Source: Rhodoferax sp.
GTDB lineage: Bacteria; Pseudomonadota; Gammaproteobacteria; Burkholderiales; Burkholderiaceae_C
Direction of reading: 5' to 3'
Assembly (NCBI GenBank): GCA_020048895.1
Contig: JAIFLV010000096.1
Coordinates: forward strand, 1 to 42,969
Length of the DNA stretch: 42,969 nucleotides
Shown one piece after another: positions 9,035 through 17,371 of the stretch; position 1 is the stretch's first letter, and the number at the start of each line of letters is the position of its first letter. Under the pieces are notes generated by a model. It searched no databases. It worked only from the letters and a program-made list of their open reading frames with translations, and was not told where the DNA came from. Both the position numbers and the translations under genes were made by a program.

Positions 9035-10594
9035 ATGAGCTCAGGCATGGGAGAAATGCGTTCGCAGCCCGCCATTCAACCGGCGGTGCGGATGATCGGC
9101 ATCCACAAGCACTTCGGGTCCGTCGCTGCAAACGCAGACGTGCACCTGAGCCTGAACACTGGCACGGTGCACGGCATCGTTGGCGAGAATGGTGCTGGCA
9201 AAAGCACCCTGATGTCGGTTCTCTACGGGTTTTATACGGCCGACAGTGGGTCTATCGAAGTTTTTGGCCAACCCGTGAACATTCGCAATGCCGACGATGC
9301 CATCGCTGCGGGAATCGGCATGGTGCACCAGCACTTCATGCTGGTGGACACGCTCACCGCGCTGGAAAACGTCATGCTCGGCGCAGAGCCGCACTGGCTA
9401 CTCGTGCGCGCCGCCAAAGAGGTGCGTGGCAAGCTGCAGGAATTGATGCAATCCACCGGCTTGGTGGTGGACCTCGACCGCTTGGTGGCAGACCTTCCGG
9501 TGGGTGACCGGCAACGGCTGGAAATTCTCAAGGCCTTGTACCGCGGCGCCAAAATTCTGATTCTTGACGAGCCCACGGCGGTACTTACTCCACAAGAGAC
9601 AGAGCAGCTCTTTGAGGTGCTTCAACGACTGAGTAGTCAGGGCACCACGATTGTCTTGATTACCCATAAGCTCAAAGAGGTCCTGCGCTTGTGCGATGTG
9701 GTCACCGTCATGCGCGCCGGTCGTGTGGTGAAGGAGGTCGCGATAGAAGATGCGTCGCTGGAGTCGTTGGCCGAGGCCATGGTCGGGAGGAAAGTCCACA
9801 CCGGTCGCGCTCAGCAAAGTGAAGTGCCGTTGGGGAAGGTGCTGCTCGTGGCGCGGGATGTCTCAGTAGGGAATGCCGCCGAAGTGCCCCAACTGTCAGG
9901 GCTGAATCTGGAACTTCGGGCCGGCGAAATCGTCGGCGTGGCCGGCGTTTCGGGCAATGGGCAGAGCGAGTTGCTCGATGTCCTTTCGGGCTTGATGCGC
10001 CCAACGTCCGGCACACTGTGCGTCGGAGGACAGGATTTCAGTGTCTCCAACTGGATCACGCCGCGTCAGGCACGCCAGTTGGGCTTGGCCCACGTGCCAG
10101 AAGACCGGCACGCCCGCGCCATGGTGATGGACTTTGCCGCGTGGGAATCGGCCGTGCTGGGGTACGAGGAGTCGCCACGTTATGCGGTGGGTGGCTGGAT
10201 GTTGCATTCGCAAATGCGCAGTGCGACCGCGGCCATGATGGAGCAATTCGATGTGCGCCCCCGTGACACGGAGCTTGCGAGCAGCAAATTTTCGGGTGGC
10301 AACCAACAAAAACTGGTGCTGGCAAGGGAGTTGGGGCAGTCACCCACGGTTCTTCTCGTAGGCCAGCCCACGCGTGGAGTGGACATCGGAGCCATTGAGT
10401 TCATCTATACCCAATTGCGCGCCATGCGTGACGCCGGATGTGCCGTGCTGCTCGTATCGAGCGAGTTGGACGAGATCCTGGCGCTGTCTGATCGCGTGAT
10501 CGTGATGCACCATGGCCACATTGCTGGTGAGTTGGCCATCGGGGACTGCACCGAGGCCCGACTGGGCATGCTGATGACCGGAGCCGTCCAATGA
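9035..10594 (+). CDS. Nucleoside ABC transporter ATP-binding protein (two ATPase domains)
   Basis: Energises nucleoside import at the inner membrane. The 519-residue product carries two ABC domains in tandem, as in NupA/YufO and RbsA-type proteins. Domain 1 has Walker A GENGAGKST (50-58), signature LPVGDRQR and Walker B ILILDEPTA. Domain 2 has a degenerate Walker A (GVSGNGQSELL), signature FSGGNQQK and Walker B VLLVGQPTRGVD. The degenerate second site is usual in this subfamily. The start is uncertain: ATGs at 9035, 9047 and 9056 are all in frame and none has a well-spaced ribosome binding site. It follows the binding protein by 38 bp, and its stop overlaps the start of the first permease by four bases, so those two are translationally coupled. 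Confidence 0.93.
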   Translation: MSSGMGEMRSQPAIQPAVRMIGIHKHFGSVAANADVHLSLNTGTVHGIVGENGAGKSTLMSVLYGFYTADSGSIEVFGQPVNIRNADDAIAAGIGMVHQHFMLVDTLTALENVMLGAEPHWLLVRAAKEVRGKLQELMQSTGLVVDLDRLVADLPVGDRQRLEILKALYRGAKILILDEPTAVLTPQETEQLFEVLQRLSSQGTTIVLITHKLKEVLRLCDVVTVMRAGRVVKEVAIEDASLESLAEAMVGRKVHTGRAQQSEVPLGKVLLVARDVSVGNAAEVPQLSGLNLELRAGEIVGVAGVSGNGQSELLDVLSGLMRPTSGTLCVGGQDFSVSNWITPRQARQLGLAHVPEDRHARAMVMDFAAWESAVLGYEESPRYAVGGWMLHSQMRSATAAMMEQFDVRPRDTELASSKFSGGNQQKLVLARELGQSPTVLLVGQPTRGVDIGAIEFIYTQLRAMRDAGCAVLLVSSELDEILALSDRVIVMHHGHIAGELAIGDCTEARLGMLMTGAVQ

Positions 10595-11697
10595 GTGCCG
10601 CACAACCGTTGCCGCGATGGGCCGATGTGGTGCTGCTGCCCGTGGTGTGCCTGGGTGTGGCGCTGTTGGCTGCTGCGGCCGTGGTTGCGCTGGTTGGGCA
10701 AAACCCGGGTGAGGTCATCCGGGTACTCATCCAGGGAGCGTTTGGTACGCAACGGGGGTTGAGCTACACCCTGTACTACGCCACCACCTTTATCTTCACT
10801 GGCCTGGCCGTATCCGTCGCTTTTCATGGCGGGTTGTTCAACATCGGGGGTGAGGGGCAGGCGATTTTGGGCGGGTTGGGGGCCGGCCTGGCAGCCTTGT
10901 GGTGGTCTGCAGTGCTGCCCGCCTGGCTGATGCTGCCGGTCATGCTGGTGTTCAGCATATTGTTTGGTTTGGTTTGGGCGGCCGTGCCGGGTTATCTGCA
11001 GGCTTATCGCGGCAGCCACGTGGTCATTACGACCATCATGTTCAATTTCATTGCCAGCAGTTTGCTGGTGTATCTGCTGGTGAACCACTTGCGCCCCACC
11101 GGCGCCATGTCGGTGGAAAGTGTGGCCTTTGCGGACTCCGCCCGGTTGCCCAGCATGCGCGATGCTTTGGCCTGGATCGGCGTCGAGTGGCCGAGTTCAC
11201 CCCTCAACATCAGTCTGTTGTTGGCCTTGCTGGCCAGTCTGGGCGTGTATCTTTTTCTGTGGCGAACCCGTGCCGGCTACCAATTGCGCGCGGTGGGGTC
11301 CAGTCCCGGTGCTGCGGCGTATGCAGGTATCAGTGAGCGCAAACAGATCATGGTTGCCATGTGCGTCTCCGGCGCACTTGCCGGTATGGTGGGCATGAAC
11401 GAAATCGCAGGCGTCAACGGCAAGCTGCTGCTGGAGTTCGTGAGTGGCGCTGGTTTTACCGGCATTGCGGTGGCACTGATGGGACGCAATCACCCGGTTG
11501 GCATCATTTTCGCCAGCATTTTGTTTGGCGCGCTGTTTCAGGGGGGCGCGGAAGTGGCGTTTGAAGTACGTGGTTTCAGCCGCGACATGGTTGTCATGGT
11601 GCAGGGCTTCATCGTTCTCTTCTCAGGCGCCATGGCGTACGTCATTGCGCCCTGGGTGGCGAGGGTGGTAGGTCTTGCACGGCTGGGGGGAAAGTGA
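10591..11697 (+). CDS. Nucleoside ABC transporter permease 1
   Basis: Inner-membrane permease of the BPD_transp_2 family (NupB/YufP type). The 368-residue product has an N-terminal membrane helix (LLPVVCLGVALLAAAAVVALVG cut short here), the conserved stretch FNIGGEGQ near residue 87 and many hydrophobic segments. The late conserved motif GAGFTGIAVALMG is typical of nucleoside permeases. Its start overlaps the ATPase stop (ATGA). The partner permease gene should follow directly, but it begins 2.5 kb further on (14210), beyond an exported hydrolase gene on the other strand and an IS200 element. A dispersed repeat with hairpins immediately downstream may now terminate the transcript. Confidence 0.93.
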   Translation: MSAAQPLPRWADVVLLPVVCLGVALLAAAAVVALVGQNPGEVIRVLIQGAFGTQRGLSYTLYYATTFIFTGLAVSVAFHGGLFNIGGEGQAILGGLGAGLAALWWSAVLPAWLMLPVMLVFSILFGLVWAAVPGYLQAYRGSHVVITTIMFNFIASSLLVYLLVNHLRPTGAMSVESVAFADSARLPSMRDALAWIGVEWPSSPLNISLLLALLASLGVYLFLWRTRAGYQLRAVGSSPGAAAYAGISERKQIMVAMCVSGALAGMVGMNEIAGVNGKLLLEFVSGAGFTGIAVALMGRNHPVGIIFASILFGALFQGGAEVAFEVRGFSRDMVVMVQGFIVLFSGAMAYVIAPWVARVVGLARLGGK

Positions 11698-11736
11698 CTG
11701 TGGCCCAACTACCTGCCAGTCAATGACGGACCAATT

Positions 11737-11786
11737 GCTCTTCTTTTAATAGCTGCTCACGCTTGCTGATCGGGCGCTACAGCCCG
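11737..11786 (-). repeat. Dispersed repeat copy with hairpins between convergent genes
   Basis: Read on the minus strand it gives GGGCGCT-type arms and TGAGCAGCTATT, matching the dispersed repeat. It also holds a stem CGGGC/GCCCG at 11771-11786 followed by ATTT, so it could act as a terminator for the permease gene and the convergent EEP hydrolase gene. It is inverted relative to the copy at 13167-13208 on the other side of the EEP gene. Confidence 0.6.
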
Positions 11787-11815
11787 ATTTGTTGCATAGC
11801 CACCAAGAGGTCAAA

Positions 11816-13096
11816 CTAAAACTTCAATCGCGCCAGTCGTGGGCAGTGGTCACTGGTCTCTATGCTCTGGTCGGGTTTGCTGACAACTGGCAATTTGCGG
11901 GATTCGATCGCGCCAGCGTTCGCTTGCTTCAACGCACCACTGATGACGATATGGTCCAGCCCGGTAAACCCGGTGCAAGCGGCATCGACCGTCGTGAGTG
12001 GCACCTGGTGCAACTCGGGAGTGCCGTCCGCAATTTCCTGCCACAGGTAGCGCGTCTTGACGCCCCCGGTTGCGTCCACCCCATTGGGACCCGCCGGATC
12101 GGACCCATCGCTACGCACCTGATCCTTGGGTGGCGACAGAGCGGCCTCATCGTCAATGCGTCGGTTGAAGTCGCCCATCAACACAAACCGCGGACTGCGT
12201 TGCGCAACATTTTCAATCCAGGTTTCAAGAAGGGGCACCTGGCGGTTCAACACACGGCAAGCCTCCACATCATCGGTGAGCAAACGCCCGGGGTAACGGG
12301 CATCGTTGTTGGTCACACTGGCACATGCAGCCTTGAGGTGCACATTCATGAAAGTGACGGCTTGACCGTTCACCTGCAGTTCCAATGCCAGACCTGGCCG
12401 CACGCTGCGAAACGCGTTGGGGTCGTTGCCAGGTTCCTTCAGCGCCAGGTCAGAACGTGTAGTGCAAATGCCCGGGCTGGAGGTCAGCGTTTTGTCCCAG
12501 GCGAAAACCAGTGACTGAAAGGCGTCGTAGCGTGCATCGCAGGTGTCAAAGCGGTCCGCGTAGCGTCCAAGAATCAGACGAACCACTGCCGCAGAGCGCA
12601 CCTCCTGAAATGCCATGACGCGCACCCCCTCGTTGGCGACCAGACCCTCCAGCGTGGCCTGCAAGCCTGCCAACTTCTCGGAATAGGCCGCCGCAGAGCG
12701 CACCAGTTGCGGGTCTGGACGGGGCTCGCCCGGTTTCACCGGGCGACCGTTGCGGTAGGCATTGCAAGGCGCGATCAGCATCGACGCCAGTTTTCCACCT
12801 GCTGCTGCAAAGGTGGCCTGCTGGCATTGCTCGGCGCGCTGTTGCTCTTGCGGGGTTGGCGCCGTGGCACCACGCACAATCCAGGCCCGGGTGTCACACC
12901 AGTTGACGTCTTTTGCGTTGCAAACCTTGAGGTGCTGCTCAAAGTCGTCCGGCGTCCCGGCCCAGGCCAGATTGAATGCCGCTACCGTGGCTACCACCGG
13001 CCCTTGCTGAGCACCCACGGCGCTTGCAAACGCAATAGCAAGCGAAGCTGCGAAAGAGCATCGGAACACGCTGAAAGGCCTGAAGTTTGAAAGCAT
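11816..13096 (-). CDS. Exported endonuclease/exonuclease/phosphatase (EEP) family protein
   Basis: Putative secreted metal-dependent phosphodiesterase or phosphatase. The product (about 426 residues) has a signal peptide ending in VGA before QQGP. The EEP core follows: FNLAW near 41, the metal-binding glutamate in MAFQEVR near 166, NVHLKAAC near 253, GDFNRR near 309, GLDHIV near 381 and the terminal SDHCP. At least eight cysteines in the mature part suggest disulfides and a periplasmic or extracellular site. The substrate cannot be read from sequence; nuclease, sphingomyelinase-like and phosphatase members all share these motifs. The ATG at 13096 is chosen over a TTG at 13126 because it starts directly at the signal peptide. 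It lies against the direction of the nucleoside-transporter operon that it interrupts, flanked by inverted repeat copies. Confidence 0.85.
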   Translation of the reverse strand: MLSNFRPFSVFRCSFAASLAIAFASAVGAQQGPVVATVAAFNLAWAGTPDDFEQHLKVCNAKDVNWCDTRAWIVRGATAPTPQEQQRAEQCQQATFAAAGGKLASMLIAPCNAYRNGRPVKPGEPRPDPQLVRSAAAYSEKLAGLQATLEGLVANEGVRVMAFQEVRSAAVVRLILGRYADRFDTCDARYDAFQSLVFAWDKTLTSSPGICTTRSDLALKEPGNDPNAFRSVRPGLALELQVNGQAVTFMNVHLKAACASVTNNDARYPGRLLTDDVEACRVLNRQVPLLETWIENVAQRSPRFVLMGDFNRRIDDEAALSPPKDQVRSDGSDPAGPNGVDATGGVKTRYLWQEIADGTPELHQVPLTTVDAACTGFTGLDHIVISGALKQANAGAIESRKLPVVSKPDQSIETSDHCPRLARLKF

Positions 13097-13166
13097 GAAG
13101 TACCCATGATTGAAAATGTGCGCCAATTATCAGGTACGGTTGGTCTTATGCATAAAAACACCTATC

Positions 13167-13208
13167 AGCGCCCGTCGGACGTACGTAAGCAGCTATCAAA
13201 AATAGAGC
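13167..13208 (+). repeat. Dispersed repeat copy
   Basis: Contains GCGCCCGTCGGAC, then CGTAAGCAGCTAT and an imperfect stem (GCTATCAAAAATAGAGC). It lies just upstream of the EEP gene start and next to the left end of the IS200 element. Confidence 0.6.
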
Positions 13209-13214
13209 ACTTAA

Positions 13215-13830
13215 CTCGTTATAAGGTAAGCCCCCGGCTATGCCGGGGGACTCACACAGGTTTGACCGTTTGCTGCGGTCGTAGATGCTTCGATTCCGAC
13301 CAAGGAACAGGAGCATCAGATGAAAGAGTATCAGAGCCTGGCGCATGCACGCTGGGATTGCAAGTATCACATAGTGTTTATTCCGAAAGGGCGAAAGAAG
13401 GCAATATTTGGAGCGGTGCGCAAGCACCTTGGGGGCATGCTGCATGAGTTGGCGCAGCAAAAGGAATGCAAGATAGTGGAGGGGCATTTGATGCCCGATC
13501 ACGTTCACATGTGCATCAGCATTCCACCCAAACATTCGGTGAGCTACGTTGTGGGATTCATCAAGGGCAAGAGTGCCATTGGCATTGCCCGGAAGTTCTC
13601 GGGCAAAACCAGGAACTTTACGGGCGAGAATTTCTGGGCACGCGGCTATTACGTTTCAACAGTTGGGTTGGACGAAGAGATGGTGCGGGCATATATCAGG
13701 CATCAGGAGAGCGAGGATGAACGATATGACCAACTCAAGCTTGGCATGTGATGTCGCCTTTAGGCGACGCCAGCTTCTTGCCCCTTCGAGGGGCTAACAA
13801 ATCAAGCTACCGGCTTTGCCGGTAGTACCT
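13215..13830 (+). mobile_element. IS200-type insertion sequence
   Basis: A single short transposase gene is bracketed by hairpins instead of terminal inverted repeats, as in IS200/IS605 elements. The left hairpin is CCCCCGGC-TAT-GCCGGGGG (13231-13249). On the right, GTCGCC-TTTA-GGCGAC (13753-13768) and GCCCC-TTCGA-GGGGC (13780-13794) are followed by CTACCGGC-TTT-GCCGGTAG (13807-13825). The left and right end hairpins share the inner CCGGC/GCCGG stem. Exact ends are not resolved by eye. It sits between the two nucleoside permease genes. Confidence 0.75.
13320..13751 (+). CDS. tnpA: IS200 family transposase TnpA
   Basis: HUH-type Y1 transposase that moves the element as single-stranded DNA. 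The 143-residue product has the usual IS200 length. It opens with WDCKYHIVFIPKGRKK, carries the metal-binding HUH motif HVH (61-63) inside MPDHVHMCIS, and has a plausible catalytic tyrosine at 125 in AYIRHQE. AGGAG lies 6-7 bases before the ATG, supporting the start. No accessory TnpB gene is present, as expected for IS200. The frame is intact, so the element may still be mobile. REP-associated transposases are related, but the length and flanking hairpins favour IS200. Confidence 0.92.
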   Translation: MKEYQSLAHARWDCKYHIVFIPKGRKKAIFGAVRKHLGGMLHELAQQKECKIVEGHLMPDHVHMCISIPPKHSVSYVVGFIKGKSAIGIARKFSGKTRNFTGENFWARGYYVSTVGLDEEMVRAYIRHQESEDERYDQLKLGM

Positions 13831-13878
13831 GACTTTGGCATCTACCCCAATACCATTCCTCCGGCAAAGGCGGTGCCT

Positions 13879-13951
13879 GGGGTCAGAGCCCGATTTCGTT
13901 GTAGACCGCGCACTCCGTCAATGTCCTCGTCCTGAATCGGGATCTGACCCC
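13879..13951. repeat. REP-like inverted repeat (GGGGTCAGA type)
   Basis: The 17-base arm GGGGTCAGAGCCCGATT (13879-13895) matches the reverse complement of 13935-13951 at 16 of 17 positions. Arms of this GGGGTCAGA...CCC form occur as REP-like palindromes in many proteobacterial genomes, often near REP-associated transposases. Here they lie about 50 bp past the IS200 element. Confidence 0.55.
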
Positions 13952-14057
13952 ATGCCCCTGACCCCATGCCGCTGAGTGCTCGCCAGCAGATAGACGCCAA
14001 CGCAACTCCGGTAAGGGCAAAGCCGAAGCGAAGTAACCAAATGGGCTGTTGAAGGCT

Positions 14058-14082
14058 CCCCTCGCCCGACGGGGGCGAGGGG
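14058..14082. repeat. GC-rich hairpin
   Basis: CCCCTCGCCC at 14058-14067 pairs perfectly with GGGCGAGGGG at 14073-14082 across a five-base loop. No T run follows. It resembles the C/G-rich REP-type palindromes of Burkholderiales spacers and lies 130 bp upstream of permease 2. Confidence 0.6.
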
Positions 14083-14209
14083 TTGGGGGAGTGGGGAGTT
14101 TAGAATCATCCGACACCCACCCCAATCGCCACCATCGTCCCAATGTATCCCCCCAGTACAGTGTCTTCACAGAGCATGCTCGAGCCTGCTGGCGCTCACA
14201 CCAAGACCC

Positions 14210-15178
14210 ATGGATGAATCCCTGATTGCAGCGTTACTGGCATCGACCGTGCGGGTCTCGACACCGCTGATTTTTTGCGCCCTGGCTGGCCTGCTGTCCG
14301 AGCGTTCCGGCGTGGTGGACATTGGGCTGGAAGGAAAGATGCTGTTTGCGGCCTTCGCTGCTGGTGCAGCCGGAGCCAGTTACGGGTCAACCTCTCTCGC
14401 ACTGGTGGCTGCCATGCTGACCGGGATGGCACTGTCCTGGATGCATGGTGTGGCATGTGTCAGCCATCGTGGCGACCAGGTGGTATCCGGGGTTGCCATC
14501 AACATCATTGCGGCGGGAATGACGGTAGTCCTGGGCATCGCCTGGTACGGGCAGGGTGGTCAAACGCCGGCAGTAGCTACCGATGTGCGCATCCAGGCCA
14601 TTTTCCCGGGCTTGGCACAGCAGCTAGATGGCCTGCCTTGGGTGGGCTCTATTTTGGGGGAGGGGCTGCTCGGCCACAACACGTTGGTGTACCTGGCCTT
14701 TTTGCTGGTTCCACTGGTCTGGTGGTTGCTGTTTCGTACCCGCTTCGGGCTGCGTCTGCGTGCCGTTGGCGAGAACCCGCAGATGGTGGACGCGGCGGGC
14801 GTTTCTGTTTCCGGGCTGCGCTATGCCGCGCTCACACTGAATGGTGCCTTGTGCGGGCTGGCTGGGAGCTATATGGTCCTTGCGCAGGGTGCCAATTTTT
14901 CGCCGAACATGTCTGCCGGGCGTGGCTTTATGGCATTGGCGGCCTTGATATTTGGACGCTGGCAGCCCCGTGGCGCACTGTTCGCCTGTCTGATGTTTGG
15001 CTTTCTGGATGCGGTGGCCATCCGCTTGCAAGGCGTTCCGCTTCCCATGGTGGGTGAAGTTCCCGTGCAGATTATTCAGGCGCTGCCATATGTGCTGACG
15101 GTGGTGTTGCTGGCCGGATTTATCGGTAAAGCCGTTGCCCCGCAGGCGTTGGGTCGCCCTTACGTAAAAGAAAGATAG
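14210..15178 (+). CDS. Nucleoside ABC transporter permease 2
   Basis: Second inner-membrane permease of the BPD_transp_2 family (NupC/YufQ type), expected to pair with the permease ending at 11697. The 322-residue product shows the family opening TPLIFCALAGLLSERSGVVD, the stretch IGLEGKML, several hydrophobic segments, the conserved FRTRFGLRLRAVGENP loop and MSAGRGFMALAALIFG. The start has no strong ribosome binding site. In related clusters the two permease genes are adjacent; here 2.5 kb of hydrolase gene, IS200 and repeats lies between them. The stop is 8 bp before the cpdB start, so those two are one transcript. Confidence 0.92.
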   Translation: MDESLIAALLASTVRVSTPLIFCALAGLLSERSGVVDIGLEGKMLFAAFAAGAAGASYGSTSLALVAAMLTGMALSWMHGVACVSHRGDQVVSGVAINIIAAGMTVVLGIAWYGQGGQTPAVATDVRIQAIFPGLAQQLDGLPWVGSILGEGLLGHNTLVYLAFLLVPLVWWLLFRTRFGLRLRAVGENPQMVDAAGVSVSGLRYAALTLNGALCGLAGSYMVLAQGANFSPNMSAGRGFMALAALIFGRWQPRGALFACLMFGFLDAVAIRLQGVPLPMVGEVPVQIIQALPYVLTVVLLAGFIGKAVAPQALGRPYVKER

Positions 15179-15186
15179 GTGCTTGA

Positions 15187-17186
15187 ATGAAAAACCGTGT
15201 TGTCCGACCAGTGCGGTCTTTGGTTGGCGTCACCTGGTTCCTTTTTGCGCTGGCTACATGCCCGACAGCAGGGGCGGCAGAAGTGCGCTTGCGCATACTG
15301 GAAACCACCGACTTGCACATGCATTACTGGAAACCACCGACTTGCACATGCATCTGATGGCCTACGACTACTACCAGGACAAGTCCACGGACCAATATGG
15401 TTTGTCCAGAACGCTGTCGCTCATCAAGGCGGCGCGCGCGGAGTCTGCCAACAGCCTGCTATTCGACAACGGCGATCTGTTGCAGGGCAATCCGCTGGGG
15501 GACTACGTTGCCAAAATTGACCCGCTCAAGGACGGTGACACCCATCCCGCTTTCAAAGTCATGAACCAGATGGGCTATGACGCAGCCAACATCGGGAACC
15601 ATGAATTTAACTATGGGTTGCCGTTTTTGAAGCGCTCATTGGCAGGAGCAAACTTTCCCTATGTCAATGCCAACATTTACGTAGACAACAAAGACAAAGA
15701 TTCGGATCGTGCACAGCACGCGTTTACACCCTACGTCTTGCTGGACCGCAAGCTGGTCGATGCCCAGGGGCAAAGCCATTCCATCAAGGTGGGTGTTATC
15801 GGTTTTGCGCCGCCACAGGTCATGTTGTGGGACAAAAGCAATCTGGAAGGCAAGGTGATCGCGCGCGACGTGGTGGAGACTGCCAAAAAGTACGTGCCCA
15901 TCATGCGCGCGCAGGGCGCGCAGTTGGTCATCGCCATTCCGCATGCCGGGTTTGAGAAAGGCCCGGTGGCCCAATTCTCTGAAAATGCGGTGGCTCCGCT
16001 GACCGAAGTGGCAGGGGTTGATGCAGTGCTGTTCGGCCACGCGCACGCGGAATTTCCCAGCCCCGCGTTTGCTGGCCATCCCAAGGTGGATTTGGAGCGC
16101 GGCACGATCAACGGAGTTCCCTCCGTGATGCCAGGGCGATGGGGAGACCACCTGGGCGTGATTGACCTCACGCTGGACGCTACCGATGGTGCCTGGAAAG
16201 TCGTCAGCAGCAAGGCGTCGATCCGACCGATTTTTGACCGTGTGGCCCGCAAATCACTGGCGGGTGCAGACCCGATGGTGGAGCGCCTCATCGGTGATGT
16301 TCATGCACGCACCTTGGAGTATGTGCGTAGCAAGGTCGCCTTTGGCAGTGCACCCATTTACAGTTACTTTGCCCAGGTCAGTGACGATCCTTCGGTGCAG
16401 ATCGTTGCCAATGCCCAGTTGGCCTACGTCAGACGTGCCATGCAGGGTACGGAATATGAAAAGTACCCTGTTTTGTCCGCAGCCGCACCCTTCAAGACCG
16501 GTGGACGGCAGGGTTGGGACTACTACACCGACATACCTGCCGGCCCGATCGCGATCAAGAACGTCGCAGACCTGTATGTGTATCCAAACACCCTCAAGGC
16601 CATGTTGCTGACGGGGGCTGAAGTTCAGGAGTGGCTGGAAATGTCGGCCGGCCAGTTCAACCAGATAGATCCCAAGGGGGCGCCGCAGCAGGCGTTGCTG
16701 AGCGAGAACTTTCGTTCCTACAATTTTGACACCCTGGATGGGGTGACCTACGAGTTTGATTTGTCACAACCAGCCAAGTACTCTGAGGTTGGCGCGCTCA
16801 AAGCGCCAGATTCCCAGCGCGTCAAGAATCTGCGTTACCAAGGCAAACCAATAGGCAAGGACGACCGATTTATCGTGGCGACCAACAACTACCGGGCCTT
16901 TGGGGGCGGCAACTTTCCGGGCCTTAACGCGTCCAAAGTGGTCATGGAGGCGCCCGATGAGAACCGCCAGGTGCTGGTGGAGTATTTGCGGATGATGGAC
17001 ACCTTGTCCGCCAACAAGCAAGTCAACCCCACTGCCGATGGCAATTGGCGAATCAGTCCGGTGCCGGGTGTGCGCATGACATTTCTATCTGCCAGCGCCG
17101 CCATCCGCTATCTTCCGGCCCACACGCAGATTCGCCTTGTAAAGGACAACGGTGATGGTTCCGCTCTGTACCAGATAGGGGAATAG
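15187..17186 (+). pseudogene. cpdB: cpdB (2',3'-cyclic-nucleotide 2'-phosphodiesterase / 3'-nucleotidase), frameshifted by a 29-bp duplication
   Basis: Periplasmic enzyme turning 2',3'-cyclic nucleotides and 3'-nucleotides into nucleosides. Metal-site motifs of the family are present (ETTDLHMH, DNGDLLQGNPLGDY, NIGNHEFNYGL, FGHAHAEFP), as is the 5'-nucleotidase C-terminal domain (SAAAPFKTGGR, LYVYPNTL, SAGQFNQIDPKG, VATNNYRAFGG). The ATG at 15187 encodes a signal peptide (MKNRVVRP to AGAAEVRL) and has AGG eight bases upstream. An exact 29-bp tandem repeat (15296-15324 and 15325-15353) then shifts the frame, and translation ends at the TGA at 15355. Removing one copy restores a 656-residue protein close to E. 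coli CpdB (647). Internal starts after the repeat would lack the signal peptide. It may be a true mutation, a reversible slippage site or an assembly error. Confidence 0.9.
15296..15353 (+). repeat. Exact 29-bp tandem duplication inside cpdB
   Basis: Two adjacent identical 29-base units, each beginning TACTGGAAACC and ending TGCACATGCAT. The unit encodes the first metal-binding motif (ETTDLHMH). Because 29 is not a multiple of three, the second copy puts the signal peptide and the mature enzyme in different frames. Confidence 0.98.
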
Positions 17187-17303
17187 CGTCAGCAGGTTCG
17201 GGAAAAATCCGATAACACGACGCAACGCAATTCTCCTGATCGACCCAGCACGACAAATATGGATCGGTGAGCGCTAGTGCGGTGCTCGCCGCTACCGCAA
17301 AAG

Positions 17304-17337
17304 AAAAAGCCCCTGGCCTTTCTGGCAGGGGCTTTTT
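17304..17337. terminator. Bidirectional intrinsic terminator between cpdB and the TonB receptor gene
   Basis: The stem GCCCCTG/CAGGGGC (17309-17315 with 17326-17332) is extended by A5 and T5 on its flanks, giving a U run on either strand. It sits between the convergent cpdB and TonB-dependent receptor genes. Confidence 0.88.
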
Positions 17338-17371
17338 GATCAAGTCCGTAAGACGACGAGTCCGCGGACCT

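Larger units (their letters stand above)
13831..14209. other. Gene-free repeat-rich spacer upstream of permease 2
   Basis: No gene seen. The stretch holds an imperfect inverted repeat of GGGGTCAGA type (13879-13951), a strong GC hairpin (14058-14082) and G-rich sequence up to about 14097. Any promoter for permease 2 and cpdB after the operon split would have to lie here or read through from outside; I could not place convincing promoter boxes. Confidence 0.6.

Noticed and set aside
8130-9131. 333-codon open frame antisense to the BMP binding protein
   Set aside because: Histidine- and glycine-rich translation typical of antisense frames in high-GC genes; the sense gene has signal peptide and family motifs.
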